Shown piece by piece: positions 1-12,650 of a stretch of DNA of 64,000 bases. The notes under the pieces were generated by a model, which saw only the letters and a program-made list of their open reading frames with translations, ran no database searches and was not told where the DNA came from. The DNA is taken from assembly GCA_022605955.1 (NCBI GenBank), contig JAKCOZ010000001.1:78542520-78606519 (forward strand), given 5' to 3'. Positions within the stretch are counted from its first letter, which is position 1. Each line of letters opens with the position of its first letter. This DNA is from Rallus limicola. Taxonomy: Eukaryota; Chordata; Aves; Gruiformes; Rallidae. A program made the translations under genes and the position numbers.

Positions 1-1155
1 GTTTTCATGCCTAGAGTGTGGGGTCACAGAGAGCTAACAGGACTCTAGCACAGCTCTGTGGCTGGCTGGATGCAGCCTGGAGATGATCCAAAGGAACGTG
101 TCTAAAAGGATCCTCAGCTTCAACGTACATCATGAGGTCTTCCTCCCCACATGACCTGCCACACCAGACTGTACCTGAATCACATAGTACAAAGCATCTT
201 AAATGCTGGGAAAATGTGGTATCAGCATCTCTGTTGCAGTGGACTTTCCTCCTATAGCAAATGACCCTCACAGACCAATCTCTACCTCCAATCCTGTGCA
301 AGTGAGAAATCAACCCTTCTCCCAGCTCTAGGCCTCAGACAGCTCACTGTTTACATCGTACTTTGCTGTAGAGAACACAGGCATTTTCACATCCAGAATT
401 TGCACAGGGCTGGTCCTGTGGCAAAGACATTTGAGGGAGAGGGACCTGGTCACAAGGTGCTATACAGCAGAACAAAGACCTCTGCTACTGTATCAGAACC
501 TTCCTTTGGAAGCAGTCATAGGGAAATCACAGACCAATTCAGAGAGAAGGTAAAATTTGTATCATACAGAAGGTGCTGCTTCACAGACTGCACAAGAATG
601 AAAACCACAGTTTGACTTGCCTCCCCTCCAAGAGCTGGAGATAAAAAAACCTCACATCCTCAGGTTCCAGGTGCTGAAGTCACCAGAGCTCAGCACAAGG
701 AGTTCTGAATGCCATTCCTAAAGCTGAAGTTTCAGATTCTTCTTGCGTTTTGGTCCAGTCAAATTTCTTTCTCACATTTGCTCTGTATTCTTCCTTCCAG
801 GCTCACATTGACATGGCAGCACAAAGGAACTCAACTGATGCATGGGAAGCTACTCTCAGGAAACCCACAGTCAAACCAGATATGCTGAATATCCTGTCAG
901 AGGGTTATTCTCCCAGGTTCCCAAATATGAGGACAGGTGACAGAGCTAAATGTTTTGAAAAATGTTTAAAGGGAAGCCACAAAAATCTGTGAGGTTCCTC
1001 TACCACCTCTAATGCAGCTCCTTATACTGAAGTGACTTCTTTCAGGTAGTCAGTAACATGCAATAAATAGGGCAGTGCTTGCGTTGTGAGGAGTATCTGC
1101 TGAGTCTATGGCTATGTCAACCCCACCCTACGCTCCTCACCCCAAGATAACATAC
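1..1155. other. CHD1L intron, left window edge
   Basis: This is non-coding sequence downstream of the last visible CHD1L donor (GG|gtatgt at 1155). The next expected exon would carry a HRVLLFSQM-like stretch. I searched both halves of this interval by eye and did not find it, so that exon is probably left of the window. No other gene is recognisable. Confidence 0.6.
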
Positions 1156-4100
1156 CCAGCATATAGGAACGAAAGGAGTTTATCCAACAAACACATCTTG
1201 CCACTGGCTTCAACAATATGGTCTCCAATCTCAAAGGGTTCTGGCTCCACACCTGGAACACAAAGGAGTTTTAAAAGCAGACCCAATACTATGCAACCTG
1301 CGTGGCCAACCTTAGTGTGCCTGCACTGCCAACTATTGCCAAGCATACTCCCACAATGCTTGTTGAGAAGCGATGGCCCTCCTCTGTCTCTAAAGAACAC
1401 CCTCAGGAGTCCAAAAAGCACTGATTTCATAGTTTAGGTGAGAGAAGACGCACAAGTGGAGAGCTGCAGTAAGAAACTGACTTCACACCCCCTTACTTTA
1501 TTCCTCATTATTGATGAACTGTCAGCTCTTGGAACTGATCACCAACTCACAGCTGCATCTGATTCAAGTACAATGTTGTTTATTGAGTGCTTCTTCTAAG
1601 CGTGATGCTGCCAAGCAATAACAGAAACCCACTCTGTAAATCAAGAAACTGGTTTTTTCTTTTTCTATTTCAAGACAGAGCCCAGTGCTCTCTCACCATT
1701 GAAGAGGTATGGATGAGCAACACACTTCCGAAGCTGAATTAAGACGTTCTGAAGTGTAACCTTCCTCCCTGTTTCACTTTCAAATGCATCTGGAACAAAG
1801 AGTACAGAAAAGGCACTGAGCAAGAACCACAGAATCATTAAGGCTGGAAAAGACCTCCCACATGATCTAGTCCAACTGCTCCCCATCCCCCAAGAAAGCT
1901 CTTGGTCCATCAGTGGGTGTAACTGGGAATGCCTGGGTACTGAGCACTGCTCTGCAGTGCCTCAGTATGGGAGTATCTCTGCATATCACACCTGCATTTG
2001 AATTTCCCATTGCAAGACTAATACATCTGTTTTCATGGACCAAATAAAATTTTCCTCACATTTTTTCAGATAAGCCTTTAGAGATCAGACCCTGAAGAAA
2101 ACTACTTTGCTTTGTCAAACTCCTTGGAATTTTCTGGACTCCTTGGAGTCACTGTCATTTTTATAAGAGTGAATTACAGGTCTATAGAGCATCAAACATA
2201 GTTCATTTGAATTTTCCAACTAAAAAAAATAAATAAGGCAATACAGCATAGTCAAGATCTTCTGGGCAGCCAGAAAGTTAAGAAGGGTTTGCATTTTTGT
2301 GAGGAGAAACAGAAAACATGTGGACATATGCTTACTTTAGAGAAAGGTTCAGATGGCCTGGTGATGTTCATGTGAAGTCCTAGCCCTAGAAGAACAAAGG
2401 GTCTCTACCCGCCCCCACCACCGCAGTTTGACTTTCCCTACAACACACACAGGCACTGGCAAGCTATGTGATGTGGTATGCAGAGATGGGATTCAGGGAG
2501 AAGCAGCCAATACTTTCCCATGCACCAGGATGCTTCATTACAGGTCATATGGGAAGTGCCAAGGAGCCAGCTATTATAGTAAGTGTGGCTGCACTGTCTG
2601 TGTGGCTCTGTGGTTTCCTTTCGAAACTCACATCTACGTCCAGTAGGTTTAAATTTGCTCTGTGGCCTCTGTGCTACTACTGGAGGATCTGTAGAGATCC
2701 ACAGATCCAAAACATCTGGTATTGCCCTTTTGCCTGACCACAAAGAGGTGTGATGGGGCAGGCTTACCTCCTGGTAAGTGTTTTTAGTGACAGGCTGCCC
2801 CAAAGCAGAATCCTGAAGCTGACCTTCTCCAGCTCCACAACAACTCCGTGCTCAAGCTGTATCTCTCTTATTTTATCACAAACTAAAACCACAAGTCAGG
2901 CAGCCCAAAGCACTGAACTGGGCCTGTTTGTTTTATGCCTGTTCTGCAGGCCAAAGTATCTTTTGCTTCACTACAACAGATTTACAAAAGGAATTAACTT
3001 TGTTTTTAAAATTAACTGATAGGATTCAACCCCCTCAGTTACCTAGATCTTTCATCAGGATGGCCTTGTAGTACTTCCTCTGCAGAGCTGACATTCCATG
3101 GTACAGAACCACTTCCACCTTCTTTGGGAGCTCTGCAGCCACCTCAGATTTGACTCTTCGAAGCAGAAATGGCTGCAGAAGATTGTGCAGTTCTCTGGCT
3201 ATGCAGGGGCAAGGAAAAAAAGAGGAAATTTTATGCAGTACCTTCACAACTATACTTTCAAAACAAATGTATAAGGAACCATGTGGAACGATTCAAGCCC
3301 AATTTTACAGAGAAACCAAAACATAGCTGCATACCTGAAATACTCAAAAGCTACATTAGGGTACATTATCATTACTTTCAGTGGCTTTTTTTCTTTTAGA
3401 ACTAGTCAGCATTAGAAGAAAGCTGTTAAAGAGGACAAAACACAATGGCTTCCTAGTCAAGATAACAGCTGGTTGTGATTGAAGTACAACGTTGCTTATT
3501 ACTGACCTGGCTCACTGCCCTTTTCAATCTCTTGGTAATACTCCACAAACTCTTTCACTTGCTCCCTAGGAAAGATGTCAGGCTCAATAAGGCTAAGTAA
3601 GGAGTACAGTTCCTGGAGGCTGTTCTGGATTGGCGTGCCTGTGAGTAGCAGGGTGAAGCTTACTGAGAACTGAAAGAACCAGCAACAAACCAAAATGATT
3701 AGGAGAAAATACCTGGAATTAAAAGTTACTTACTATACAAGTCCACCCACGCCACTCTTAAGCTTAACTTAAGGAGGACAGGTGGCACAGAACAGCCCAC
3801 AGGACGCTGTGAATATCTGCCAAAACCATCCTACATAAGACAGTCAAACAGCTCCACCAGTCTGACCAGGGTGACGCTGATGCAAGGATGACAGTATAAG
3901 CAGAATAAGAACAAAGTGCAAAAGCAATACCACTAAAATTCTCAGACTCAGGCACTTCATGGTCCAGTACTGCTTGCTTAGTGTCAGGTAATGAGAGGTG
4001 ACTGGAAAATGCTGTTGGAATAGGACAATAAAATTAAACTGCAAAAGACACTTTCATTTCTACTTGCTGGCTAACTGACAACCAGCAACATTGTCTGGTC

Positions 4101-7100
4101 CAAATTGCCTACACTAATGCTTGTAAAGAGACTCAGGGAATATGGTTACCTTTGGAAAAATACAGGTCTTCTCTCAAGTTTGGTAACAGAAACTGTGCTA
4201 GGAGGAGAGCTAAGGTAAATCATGCCTACTTCTTTATGACTACAACTAAAGCCCCTGTGATACAGGAGCCATGGACAGTATGCTCAGAACACAAGACTTG
4301 CAGTAATTTAATACAAAAAGTTATTTTTCAAGGTGCAGTAGCTATTGTTGCTGATGCCAGGTCAGAACTAATGCCCTCATTTCACTGCCATGGCAAGCAT
4401 CATAGAATCATAGGGGTTGGAAGGGACCTTGAGAGATCATCGCGTCCAACCCCCCTGCCAAAGCAGGCAAAGCAAGAAGCATAGCCTTCACTGACACCTT
4501 CGTGGTACTTTGGCAGGGTGCTTTGGCAACTGCAGCAATTCTATTCTTTTCAATGAAAAAAGGGTGGTTCCACTAAATGGGACAACGGAAGTCAACAGTT
4601 CATGACTTCAGGGGCCATGAACTAGGCAAGGGCCCCTTCACCCTTGCAGAGCTGGAGATAGCCTCTTGTCGCTTGATACGGTCTTAGATCAGCCAGACTT
4701 CTACTGCTTCAGTGGCACAGCTGTGGTTCAGCCCTACGTCTGGCTGCTCTGCAGTTTTCAGTCTCTCGAATTGCTCCAACGTGTCAAGCCCAAATACGAG
4801 TCAGAATGAGAGATAAGCTCCAAATACTGCCCACCTCCATGCAAAGCCAACAAGATGGGCTTTTATCCCTCTGCCACTAAATACAGGAATCTATTCACCA
4901 ACTCTGATGACAATTGGTTGTGGCTCAGAGCTTAATATTCAGAGGAACAGCTGTACTGAAGAGAAAAAAGGCTTTAGACAATACAAGATTAATTATTTTA
5001 CCTCAGAAAGTGTTTTGTGAAGCAGAGAACTTTGGTTTTTCAGTCTGTGAGCTTCGTCTACAACCAAGGCAGCCCAAGTAAAGCTGAAAAAACCAGCATC
5101 TTCAGTTAAGGCAAAACAATTCATTGTTAGGGAAACAACTGTTAGGGAAACGATTCAGTCAGGGGAAAGCAAGTACACTGGTGTAGTATACTGCTCATAT
5201 AAAAAGATGAAAGTCCCACTCCATGAACCACACACAAACATCACAAGCAGGCTGGGAGGAATTCACAAGCCCTGGTTTTCAAAAGCCAACACAGTTTCTG
5301 GATTAAAGCTAAGTAAATTAACTTGAATCTGCTGCTTCTCTCTGCACCCCCATCAGTGTAAGTCAGGCAAACATTCAGGGAGGTCTACGATTTAGAACGA
5401 GAGAGGTGTGAAACTAGGCCCTTGCACCTGTGCAAAAACCTAGCAGCTACGATCAGATCGTGGAGGCAGAGTGATTACAAGCCTTCTGCAAACCACCCAA
5501 GGCAGAAGCTTCAGCTTGTTCTGGGCTTGATACAGCTTTATTGTAGTGTGTCATCAAGTAGGCTGCAGAATCACTGGTGACACAGTAGATGCACTAGGCT
5601 TAATACAAACTCCAGGTCTTTTCAGCCCTCAGTGTTTCTGCCTGCTTACCACCAGGGTTTCAACTCTCACATCACAGTGTGATTTCCACACAGCTGAGTC
5701 TGGCTGCTGGGAGAGAAAGCATGAGCTTCTAGCTTTCCTTACCCACACACTTCTTTTCCCAGTGGAAGCAAGGGCTGGAATCATGGGGATCTACAGCTCT
5801 TCTGTGTCCCTTGATTCCCCTCTTTGCAATTTAAGAGTGGATCTCCACTGCCAGGACAGGGAGATGTCCACAGGCTCAGCAACTGAATCTCTCCACATTA
5901 CAGCAGAACAGGGCTTTTGCTCAACTCATTTTTGGTATGCTGTTAGTAAAAAGTGGTGGTGGTGAGACATCTGATCTACCTTTACAAAGTGGCCCAAGTG
6001 CTCCTACACATGAGGATAAGCTACAAATGATTAGCAGCCACTTTGTTCAGAAGGAATACCCAAGGGCAAAAAAACCCCACCCTTGTGTGACATGGCTTTG
6101 AGGTTACCTGCTAGTCTCAGAGGTAGGAAATTGAGCTGACATTTGTGTGATACTAGGGCTAGTTACTTGCTCTCCCTAGGTACTATGTCCCACGGCTAAG
6201 CTGTAAAATAAGCGGAATCATACACATCAGTGCAAGGCACGATATGAAACTGTAAGGACAGTAGGGCCATGGCTTCCTTTCATAAAGGCCTGGCTTCTAC
6301 CACGATGCATTCATCCAGCACAACCTGCTGTTCCCACCACTGGCCAAGGGCAGGTGCTTTGCAGAAGGACAACAGCGCACCCACAGTGGGCCTGACTAGT
6401 TCCAGGAGATCCAAAGTTGTGTCAGTGGGAGCCCCTGAGCCTATCATGCTATCCAGCTGCCCCCAGCGTTTGTCACAGCACTTTACTGCTATCACAAGGC
6501 ATTGACACACTTACTGAAAAAGACAAAAACTCCTGCCCATTTTAAGGGTACGCTACCCTAACATCCCGCGTCGCGATGACAGCGCTTCCTACAGGCTGAA
6601 CTGCAGCTGCATCATCAGCCTTGCTATAAAGCACAATGCTCCATAAACCTCCCACACTTCTGACTGGTGGCAGGAGGCAATAACTGTATTAGCCTCTGAT
6701 AATACCATATTAATTATATCCATTATGATATATATCTATACCATGTCCATTATGATATATCCATTATGATATGGTATTAGCACATGATCACCATGGTCAA
6801 CGGCAGCAAATTTTACATCTAATACCTTTACAGTCTGAAGCTTTTGAAGATCTCCTCTGCTCTAAATATCATTTTCTGGACTGCTATTTAGTGTAGTGCT
6901 ATAGGCCACTATGTATTGCATTATTTTGAGTTACCAGGCCTGAAAACTTCCCTTGGGGGAAGTCATGTACATGTTAGCTGACACTGAAGATTCTTCACTG
7001 AAATGTGGTAAAGGCAAAGCTCTAATTACAAGCAAAGTACAACCCTGGCTCTTGTGAAACATGCATGGGACCTCACACACATGCAAACATACACTTTAGA

Positions 7101-10100
7101 AATTGCTGGCAGACATGCAGAATTAATTTAATTTGAAAAAATTAAAACCAGACTCACAATTTTAGAAATGCTGAATCTTTCAGACAAATCTGTAATGAAA
7201 AGAAATGAACTGTAATTTATAATGTGAGTATAAAATCCTTAAAAAGCACCAAATTTGGTTGTCAAAAAGCAACACAGACAAGAAAAATCCTGGCTAAGTG
7301 AGTTGATTGCTTTCTTGGACTTGCTTCAGCACGAGCACCTCCATTCCTCACATTCAAGACAAGGGTTATCATTGCATCCCACTCCTGCTTGTGCAACATG
7401 GAAACAGATTCAGGTTTAGAACAGTCAGTATAGGTCACACAGCTCCCAGTAGGAAGAGACTGTAAAATGCTTGAAGAGAGGAATAGCAAAGGGTCGAAGG
7501 GGTAAAAACCCCAACAAAATCAAAGGAGCTGTAAGAGATGCTTTTCATCTAATTTCAAGTTTGTTAAGAGAGTGTTATAATCAAAGTGCTACATGAAGTA
7601 ACACCTGAGTGGCACTGACTCCTAAGGGAAAAAGGGCTTTTTCCCACTCCAGATAACTAAGGAAAGTCCAAAGCAGTGACAAGGAAGGAATCCTATTTCT
7701 GTTGGTTCCATTTAGAGCAGGACAGAACCTCCTCAGGAGAGCTCTGATCAGACTTAGCCCTATCACTTGCAACAGGAACCACACCATTTTGCAGTCCAGG
7801 AACAAGAGTTTTGTCTCAGGAGGTCATGCCAAAGAGGACACAAAAAGGAAAACTCTAAGTGTTCTTACATTATCTGATTAAGAGAATCTTAACGAACATC
7901 ACAGATATGTATGCTTTATTGAATGCTGACTGCTGAAGGTCTGTAAGGCACCATACAAAGACAATGCAGATAGTTAGCATTAGTTAAGGATGAACACGTG
8001 TCTGTTTTCTTTACTCAAGGTGATACAACTGTGACATAAAGTTGGGAGTTAAAGTAGGGACTTTAACTTCAATCTTAGGGACCCAAAACCTGCAACCACT
8101 TAGATGAGTTGGTGAAATGAGTTATAGAGTAGAAAATCATTGAGGGTGTTTAGAGTTGAGCACAGAGGACAAGGCCTGAGCCTTGGTACAGAGGAATGGA
8201 AAAGGCAAGAAAAAACTTGAGCCCTCTTTTCAAGTGACAATGACATTAAGTACCTCAAATGTTGTCAGAAGCACATGGAAGTGAGGTTGCTCTTTCAAGT
8301 TCTGCTGCAGTTTATGTCGCTCCTCCTTGTTGCCTGTGTACGTCACGAAGGAAAGACCTGGAGCAAACCTGTTGTCAGGAGAAAGGCAAAGCAAAAACCA
8401 GTTAGCCAAGAAAAGTCTTTCATGTGTTTATGACCCTGGATCCCCATATCAAACATAGCTACTGCACAGATAATGAGAACCTCCTATCTGAACACCCCAC
8501 CTTCCCGTGAGATGTGGCTGGATCTCAGCATTTAAATCTAACCCCCTCCTCATTAATCTGCATCTCTGCTGCGTTTGTACAAGTCCCAAATAAATCGTGT
8601 TGTCCTAGGTCTGAAAGTCCACGTCTCATGGCCCATCTGCTATTCTGAAATGAAAAATCTCATGAGAAGCAGGTGAATGAATACAATTTGCCCAGTTGGG
8701 ACCAAAGAATTGGACTGAGTCTCAAAAATCTATCCTCTTAGTCAAAAAGTAGATAAAACTGGTTCTGTGGAGTAAGAGTTTGGACCATAAAATTCTTCCT
8801 CATTTAATCCCACCACTGATACCTGCATAATGTTCTTCTGGATAGCTTTTCACTGCAATCTATGAAGGGATGCACTTCCCACCCAACCCCCCCAACTATT
8901 CCAACTACAAGTCTGTCCAAATCAGGGCAGCTCACTCTGGAATGTGACCTGGATGACTTCAGATGCTTAGAGACAGCAGCATCGCCTGACAGCCACACAG
9001 ACAGAGTTCTGCTCTGATCTGGAATCTTCAGGTTCCCAGGTTAAAAATGTACATATTCTGGGCACAGCAAATGTACCAACAGCACAGCCATTGCACCCCA
9101 GTGAAGATGGGCTGCATGCACAGATGTAATGTATTTTGCATGCATATGTGAGCATGCCATGAAAGACACTATTCAACTTGGGTCTTACCTTTCATTATAC
9201 AGAATCCTGGCTTCAGCAGGTTTTGCCTAAGAGAGGCTGAGCATGGAGGGTTAAAAGTCAATAATGAGCAAGGAGCTAGTGGGGGCATTTAGGCTGAAAG
9301 CCAGCCAATACTGTAAGCTGGATGAATTTATGTATACTGTGGCACTGTAAAGCCTACACGACAACTGCGAGCGGTGTTTGCATTGATTTGTTGTTTTGGT
9401 AGCTTCCCTTTTTACTTTTTTCTTTTCCCTTTTGATAGGAAGAAAACTGCTGGACAGAGTCCATTTGAAGAGAATCCCTGTAATTTCCTGTGCAGGAATA
9501 TGAAGAGGTGGAAAACTGTTGAAACTTACCTCTCCAGTTCCTCCTTCCAGTTGCTCAGAATGGACAGAGGACAAAGTATCAGAAATCTCTCTTTCTTTGT
9601 AATTTTTTTTGTCAAATAGAGAAGTAGAGAAATAGTCTAGAAGGCAAGGAACACATTAAATTTTTTAACAGTAAGAAAAGAGTTAAACCAAATAGCCTGA
9701 ACCTACATAAACGGTCTCCTTTTTGAGCTTCTTAGCTGGCTCCCACAGGTTCTCTAGCACAAAGCTGTTAAGACAATGCCAAGTGAGATACACCATCAAT
9801 TACAAAAAAAGTTTATTTTCCAAAACATGGCCTTGGTATCTGGAGCCCCTTTCCAAAGACCTTTTTCTACAGTCACCAAAAAGAAGATCTGCCATACCTC
9901 ACTTTCTAAAACTACCAATTTGTTATTTAAGACCCATTAAATACCACCAGCTGAACCAAAGCACAGTCATTTTCCAACAAAACTGGAACCCATTTAAAAA
10001 CTTACCAAAAACCCAAAAACTGCACTAAAAAAATGTACATCTGTACATTTTAATCCATGTGTTGATAAAACCCCAAAATAATCGTGGTGCAGGTGCATCA

Positions 10101-11967
10101 AAGTGGCAACACCCTCTCCGTACTGGCTGGGTATCAACTCTGAGCACTATGAATTACAGGTTCAGATGTTTGTGTGAAATGACTGTTCATCTTTTTACAG
10201 AACCCTGAATCCTGTCTGGAGCATCACTCAGAACCTAACAGTGGCTTTAAAGTGATTAAAGAACAAAAGAAACAGTGAGCTGTCTCTTTTGAGTACTGTC
10301 TTCAGGATGGGACTGTTTAACTGACCAGTCATTAGGGTGATTTTCTTTTCATTCTGCAGAAACATTGGGCTAAATTAGGCCAATATTGTTTTCCAAAAGA
10401 AGACAACAACAACACACCTGACAAGTCTTCCCAAGACCCATCTCATCACCCAGGATACAGCCATGTTGAACATTGGAGCATTGCACCAGCCAGTTCACAC
10501 CTTCTATTTGATAGGGACGAAGTTTAATGCCTAGGAATAAAAGCAATTTGTTACATTTACATAGTTATCCAATACACACCATACACAGTTACACCTTGAA
10601 GCCACCAGAAACAAACAGGTCCTGCACAACCAGACCTTCCCTTACAGAGCACATCAGTTTTCAGCAGAAGCTGGTTTATCCTGCTGGAGAGCAGACAGCC
10701 CGGTATTACATGAATTCCATTGAATTAGACAATGTACAGGATACATTTTTACAAATGTACAGGAACTCGTAAGCACAAAAACGCCCCAAGTCATTACAAA
10801 GGCCTGTACAAGGAACCTAACCTGATAATTAAGTCGCTACTTTGCATTCCTAAAACACAGCTTGGTTTTCAGCTCCAGCCACTTTCTCAGATACGTAGGT
10901 ACTACATCCAAGGACAGGCTTTAGGCTATCAGAAATGCCTGGACACTCTGTTGTACAGTAATTATTACTCAGCAAGAAATTTTCCAACTTCCCTAAGCTA
11001 GCACAGACCTCAAGTATAGCTCTCTGCAGCTACTACCACCATTACTACCCTTACTGCTATGAGGCATGGTATGTCAAAACACGAAACAAGCTGGGTAGGA
11101 GTTCTCAAGATCCTTGCACCTGGACTCAAGCGCCGTGTGTACTGTTAATAACATTGCGCCATTGCCACCCTCTCCTCCACGGGCAGGCCTGCATGCTGAG
11201 AGCATGAAGCAACTCACCAGCCCTCAGGGACACACGGATTGAAATAAGGGCTCCCCATGGCTAAGGAAAACAGGACGGATAGCCCGGGCGCTCCCTGGTA
11301 ATACTGGCCCTTCAGGCGGCGGAAAGCACTGTACAACTGTCATGCTCATCACCAACCCACTTCAAGGCCGATGAACGTTCCCTTGGTCCAGAAGCACTGA
11401 GGTGTTTAAGGCTGTGCTCAGACACTGCTGTGATAAAAGCTAGGCCCGGGCAGCCAAGCCCCCAGCCTGACCACCCACCCAACTGCAAAGCCCAGGAGCC
11501 TGTGACTGAAGCAGCTGGGGACCGTCTGCAAGGAGCTTGCATGGCATTAACACCGCTCTCTGCCGCAGCTGCAGCCCGCTTTTACAGGTCCGGGAGTCAC
11601 CTTTATTTTTTTCATGCCTGGGGGTTATTAACACAGGGCCGACGCAACTAGAATCACACGGCCCTAGGCAGCCGCAATCCAGTGCTCTCTGCCCACAGCA
11701 GGTCAGGGCAAAGGAAGAAGGAGGGAGGAAGATGAAGGAGGGAGGAAGACCCTCAGCCTCTCAGCTATCCCACTCCCCTCTCACAGCCACCTAACCCCAA
11801 CGCGTGCTACCGCCACACTGCCGCCTGCAAGGGACAGGGCCCTGTCCTCCCTTCCATGGCCCCCGCTGACCTGTCAGACCCCACCGGTAAACGTCCGTCT
11901 CCTCCACACCCACACCACCTGTCCGAGCATTGGCGGCGGGGCGAAGCGCCTGGAAGAAGCAGGACAT
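1156..11967 (-). CDS. CHD1L: CHD1L (ALC1) SNF2-family chromatin remodeller, 5' part (10 exons; 3' part off left edge)
   Basis: This is a nuclear ATP-dependent nucleosome remodeller, known in the family to be activated by PARP1 through a C-terminal macro domain, which is not in this window. Exons in transcript order are 11871-11967, 10418-10530, 9530-9636, 8254-8368, 7158-7189, 5002-5083, 3507-3669, 3043-3198, 1697-1789 and 1156-1252. All have GT-AG borders and their phases join without a frameshift, giving 351 codons plus two bases. Visible motifs are Walker [10 protein letters not shown] (residues 60-68), DEAH (164-167), LTGTPIQN (191-198), [11 protein letters not shown] at the lobe linker, and [12 protein letters not shown]. 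The chosen start is an ATG in a good context (GCCATGT). Residues 23-32, [10 protein letters not shown], match the family region just before the helicase fold. The N terminus is shorter than the human one as I remember it. The exons for the second half of lobe 2, the linker and the macro domain must lie left of position 1. Confidence 0.95.
1824..1891 (-). repeat. CR1 LINE 3'-end fragment
   Basis: The plus strand reads ACAGAATCATTAAGGCTGGAAAAG then TCTAGTCCAACTGC, which is the reverse complement of the common avian CR1 3' tail. It is about 70 bp, old and truncated, in a CHD1L intron just upstream of the exon ending at 1789. Confidence 0.8.
3507..5083 (-). CDS. CHD1L: CHD1L exons 6-7, DEAH box and motif III
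   Basis: Exon 5002-5083 encodes [10 protein letters not shown] (motif II). Exon 3507-3669 encodes [19 protein letters not shown] (motif III region) and the acidic helix that follows. The intron between them (3670-5001) contains a short CR1 fragment near 4.4 kb. Splice sites are standard: ctttcAG at the start of the second exon and GTCAGT at its end. Confidence 0.93.
4399..4472 (-). repeat. CR1 LINE 3'-end fragment
   Basis: The sequence CATAGAATCATAGGGGTTGG with GTCCAACCCCCCTGCC is the reverse complement of the CR1 3' end. It is a short 5'-truncated copy inside a CHD1L intron. Confidence 0.88.
6701..6779. repeat. AT-rich imperfect minisatellite flanked by an inverted repeat
   Basis: Three copies of TCCATTATGATAT start at 6719, 6746 and 6760. 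The block is bounded by TAATACCATAT on the left (6700-6710) and its exact reverse complement ATATGGTATTA on the right (6769-6779). It lies in a CHD1L intron. Confidence 0.75.
7158..7189 (-). CDS. CHD1L: CHD1L 32-nt microexon
   Basis: Between TTACAG and GTGAGT, 32 nt encode [10 protein letters not shown] plus two bases of the next codon. They link the exon ending in VLLTTFE (8254) to the DEAH exon (5083) in the correct frame. The residues match the known CHD1L stretch between motifs Ia and II. It is isolated between introns of about 1.06 and 2.07 kb and is easily missed by gene finders. Confidence 0.9.
10418..10530 (-). CDS. CHD1L: CHD1L exon 2, ATP-binding motif I
   Basis: This 113-nt exon completes codon 33 and ends in phase 0 before gtgtgt. 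It encodes residues 33-70: [12 protein letters not shown] (Q-motif-like region) followed by GDEMGLGKT, the Walker A loop whose Lys67 and Thr68 bind ATP phosphates and magnesium in SNF2 enzymes. All key residues are present, so the ATPase is not obviously inactivated. Confidence 0.93.
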
Positions 11968-12650
11968 GGCGGGCGGCGGGAGAGATCCGGCCCACCAGCA
12001 ACCGGCAGCTACCACCCCACTCCCTCCACCCCTCCCCCGGCTCCGGGCGGGACGCAGGCGCTCTCGCTGCGCGGGCAGGGCGGGCACACAGGCGGGGCGA
12101 GACCCAGGCACCTCCCCAGCAGCCGCGGGTACTCGCTGTCGCCGCAAGGCTCGGTGCAAGGACGGTGATGGCGTCGCTGCTGCTTCTGGTTCTCTCGCTG
12201 CTGCCGGTCGCTGCCGTATACCTGTGCTGCGTGCGGCGGCACACGGGCAGCGCGGGGGCCGTGCTGCACCGCCGGGAGCCGGGCCGGGCCGAGGCGCGGA
12301 GCCGCAGCCCACCGAAGGACGCCGTGAGCGCCGGGGAGGGAGCGGGCGGGCGGGGGTCGGTGGGGAGCGGGTTCCGGCGCTCACCTCTCGCCTCCTCTCC
12401 GCAGTGGGTCCCGCGGCTGTCCGGCACCGGGCTGCGACTCTTCGTCCATGTCGCCAACACGGTGAGTCGGGGCGAGGGGACGGGGCGCCGCCGGCGCCCG
12501 GCACCTGATGGCGCGGCAGGAGCCGGGTAAACAAGGCAGTAAAACCCCAGATTGGCTGGGTAAAACCGGACGAGGCCAAGGCTGCGGAGGGTTTTGTATG
12601 GGGCGGGCGGGGGGGGGGAAGGGGAGGGGGGGTGTGCCTTGGTGGGAAGG
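11790..12650. promoter_or_regulatory. Bidirectional CpG-island promoter, CHD1L / FAAH-like amidase
   Basis: The segment between the two divergent start codons (11968-12167) is only 200 bp. It is very GC- and CpG-rich and lacks a TATA box. It holds Sp1-type GC boxes at 12078-12084 (GGGCGGG) and 12091-12098 (GGCGGGGC). The island extends into the first exons and introns of both genes. Shared regulation is an inference from the spacing. Confidence 0.8.

Noticed and set aside
5084..5160. Extension of the CHD1L DEAH exon upstream (frame reads [12 protein letters not shown])
   Set aside because: It resembles the KDASFL stretch, but no in-phase acceptor exists. The true 32-nt exon at 7158-7189 supplies this sequence.
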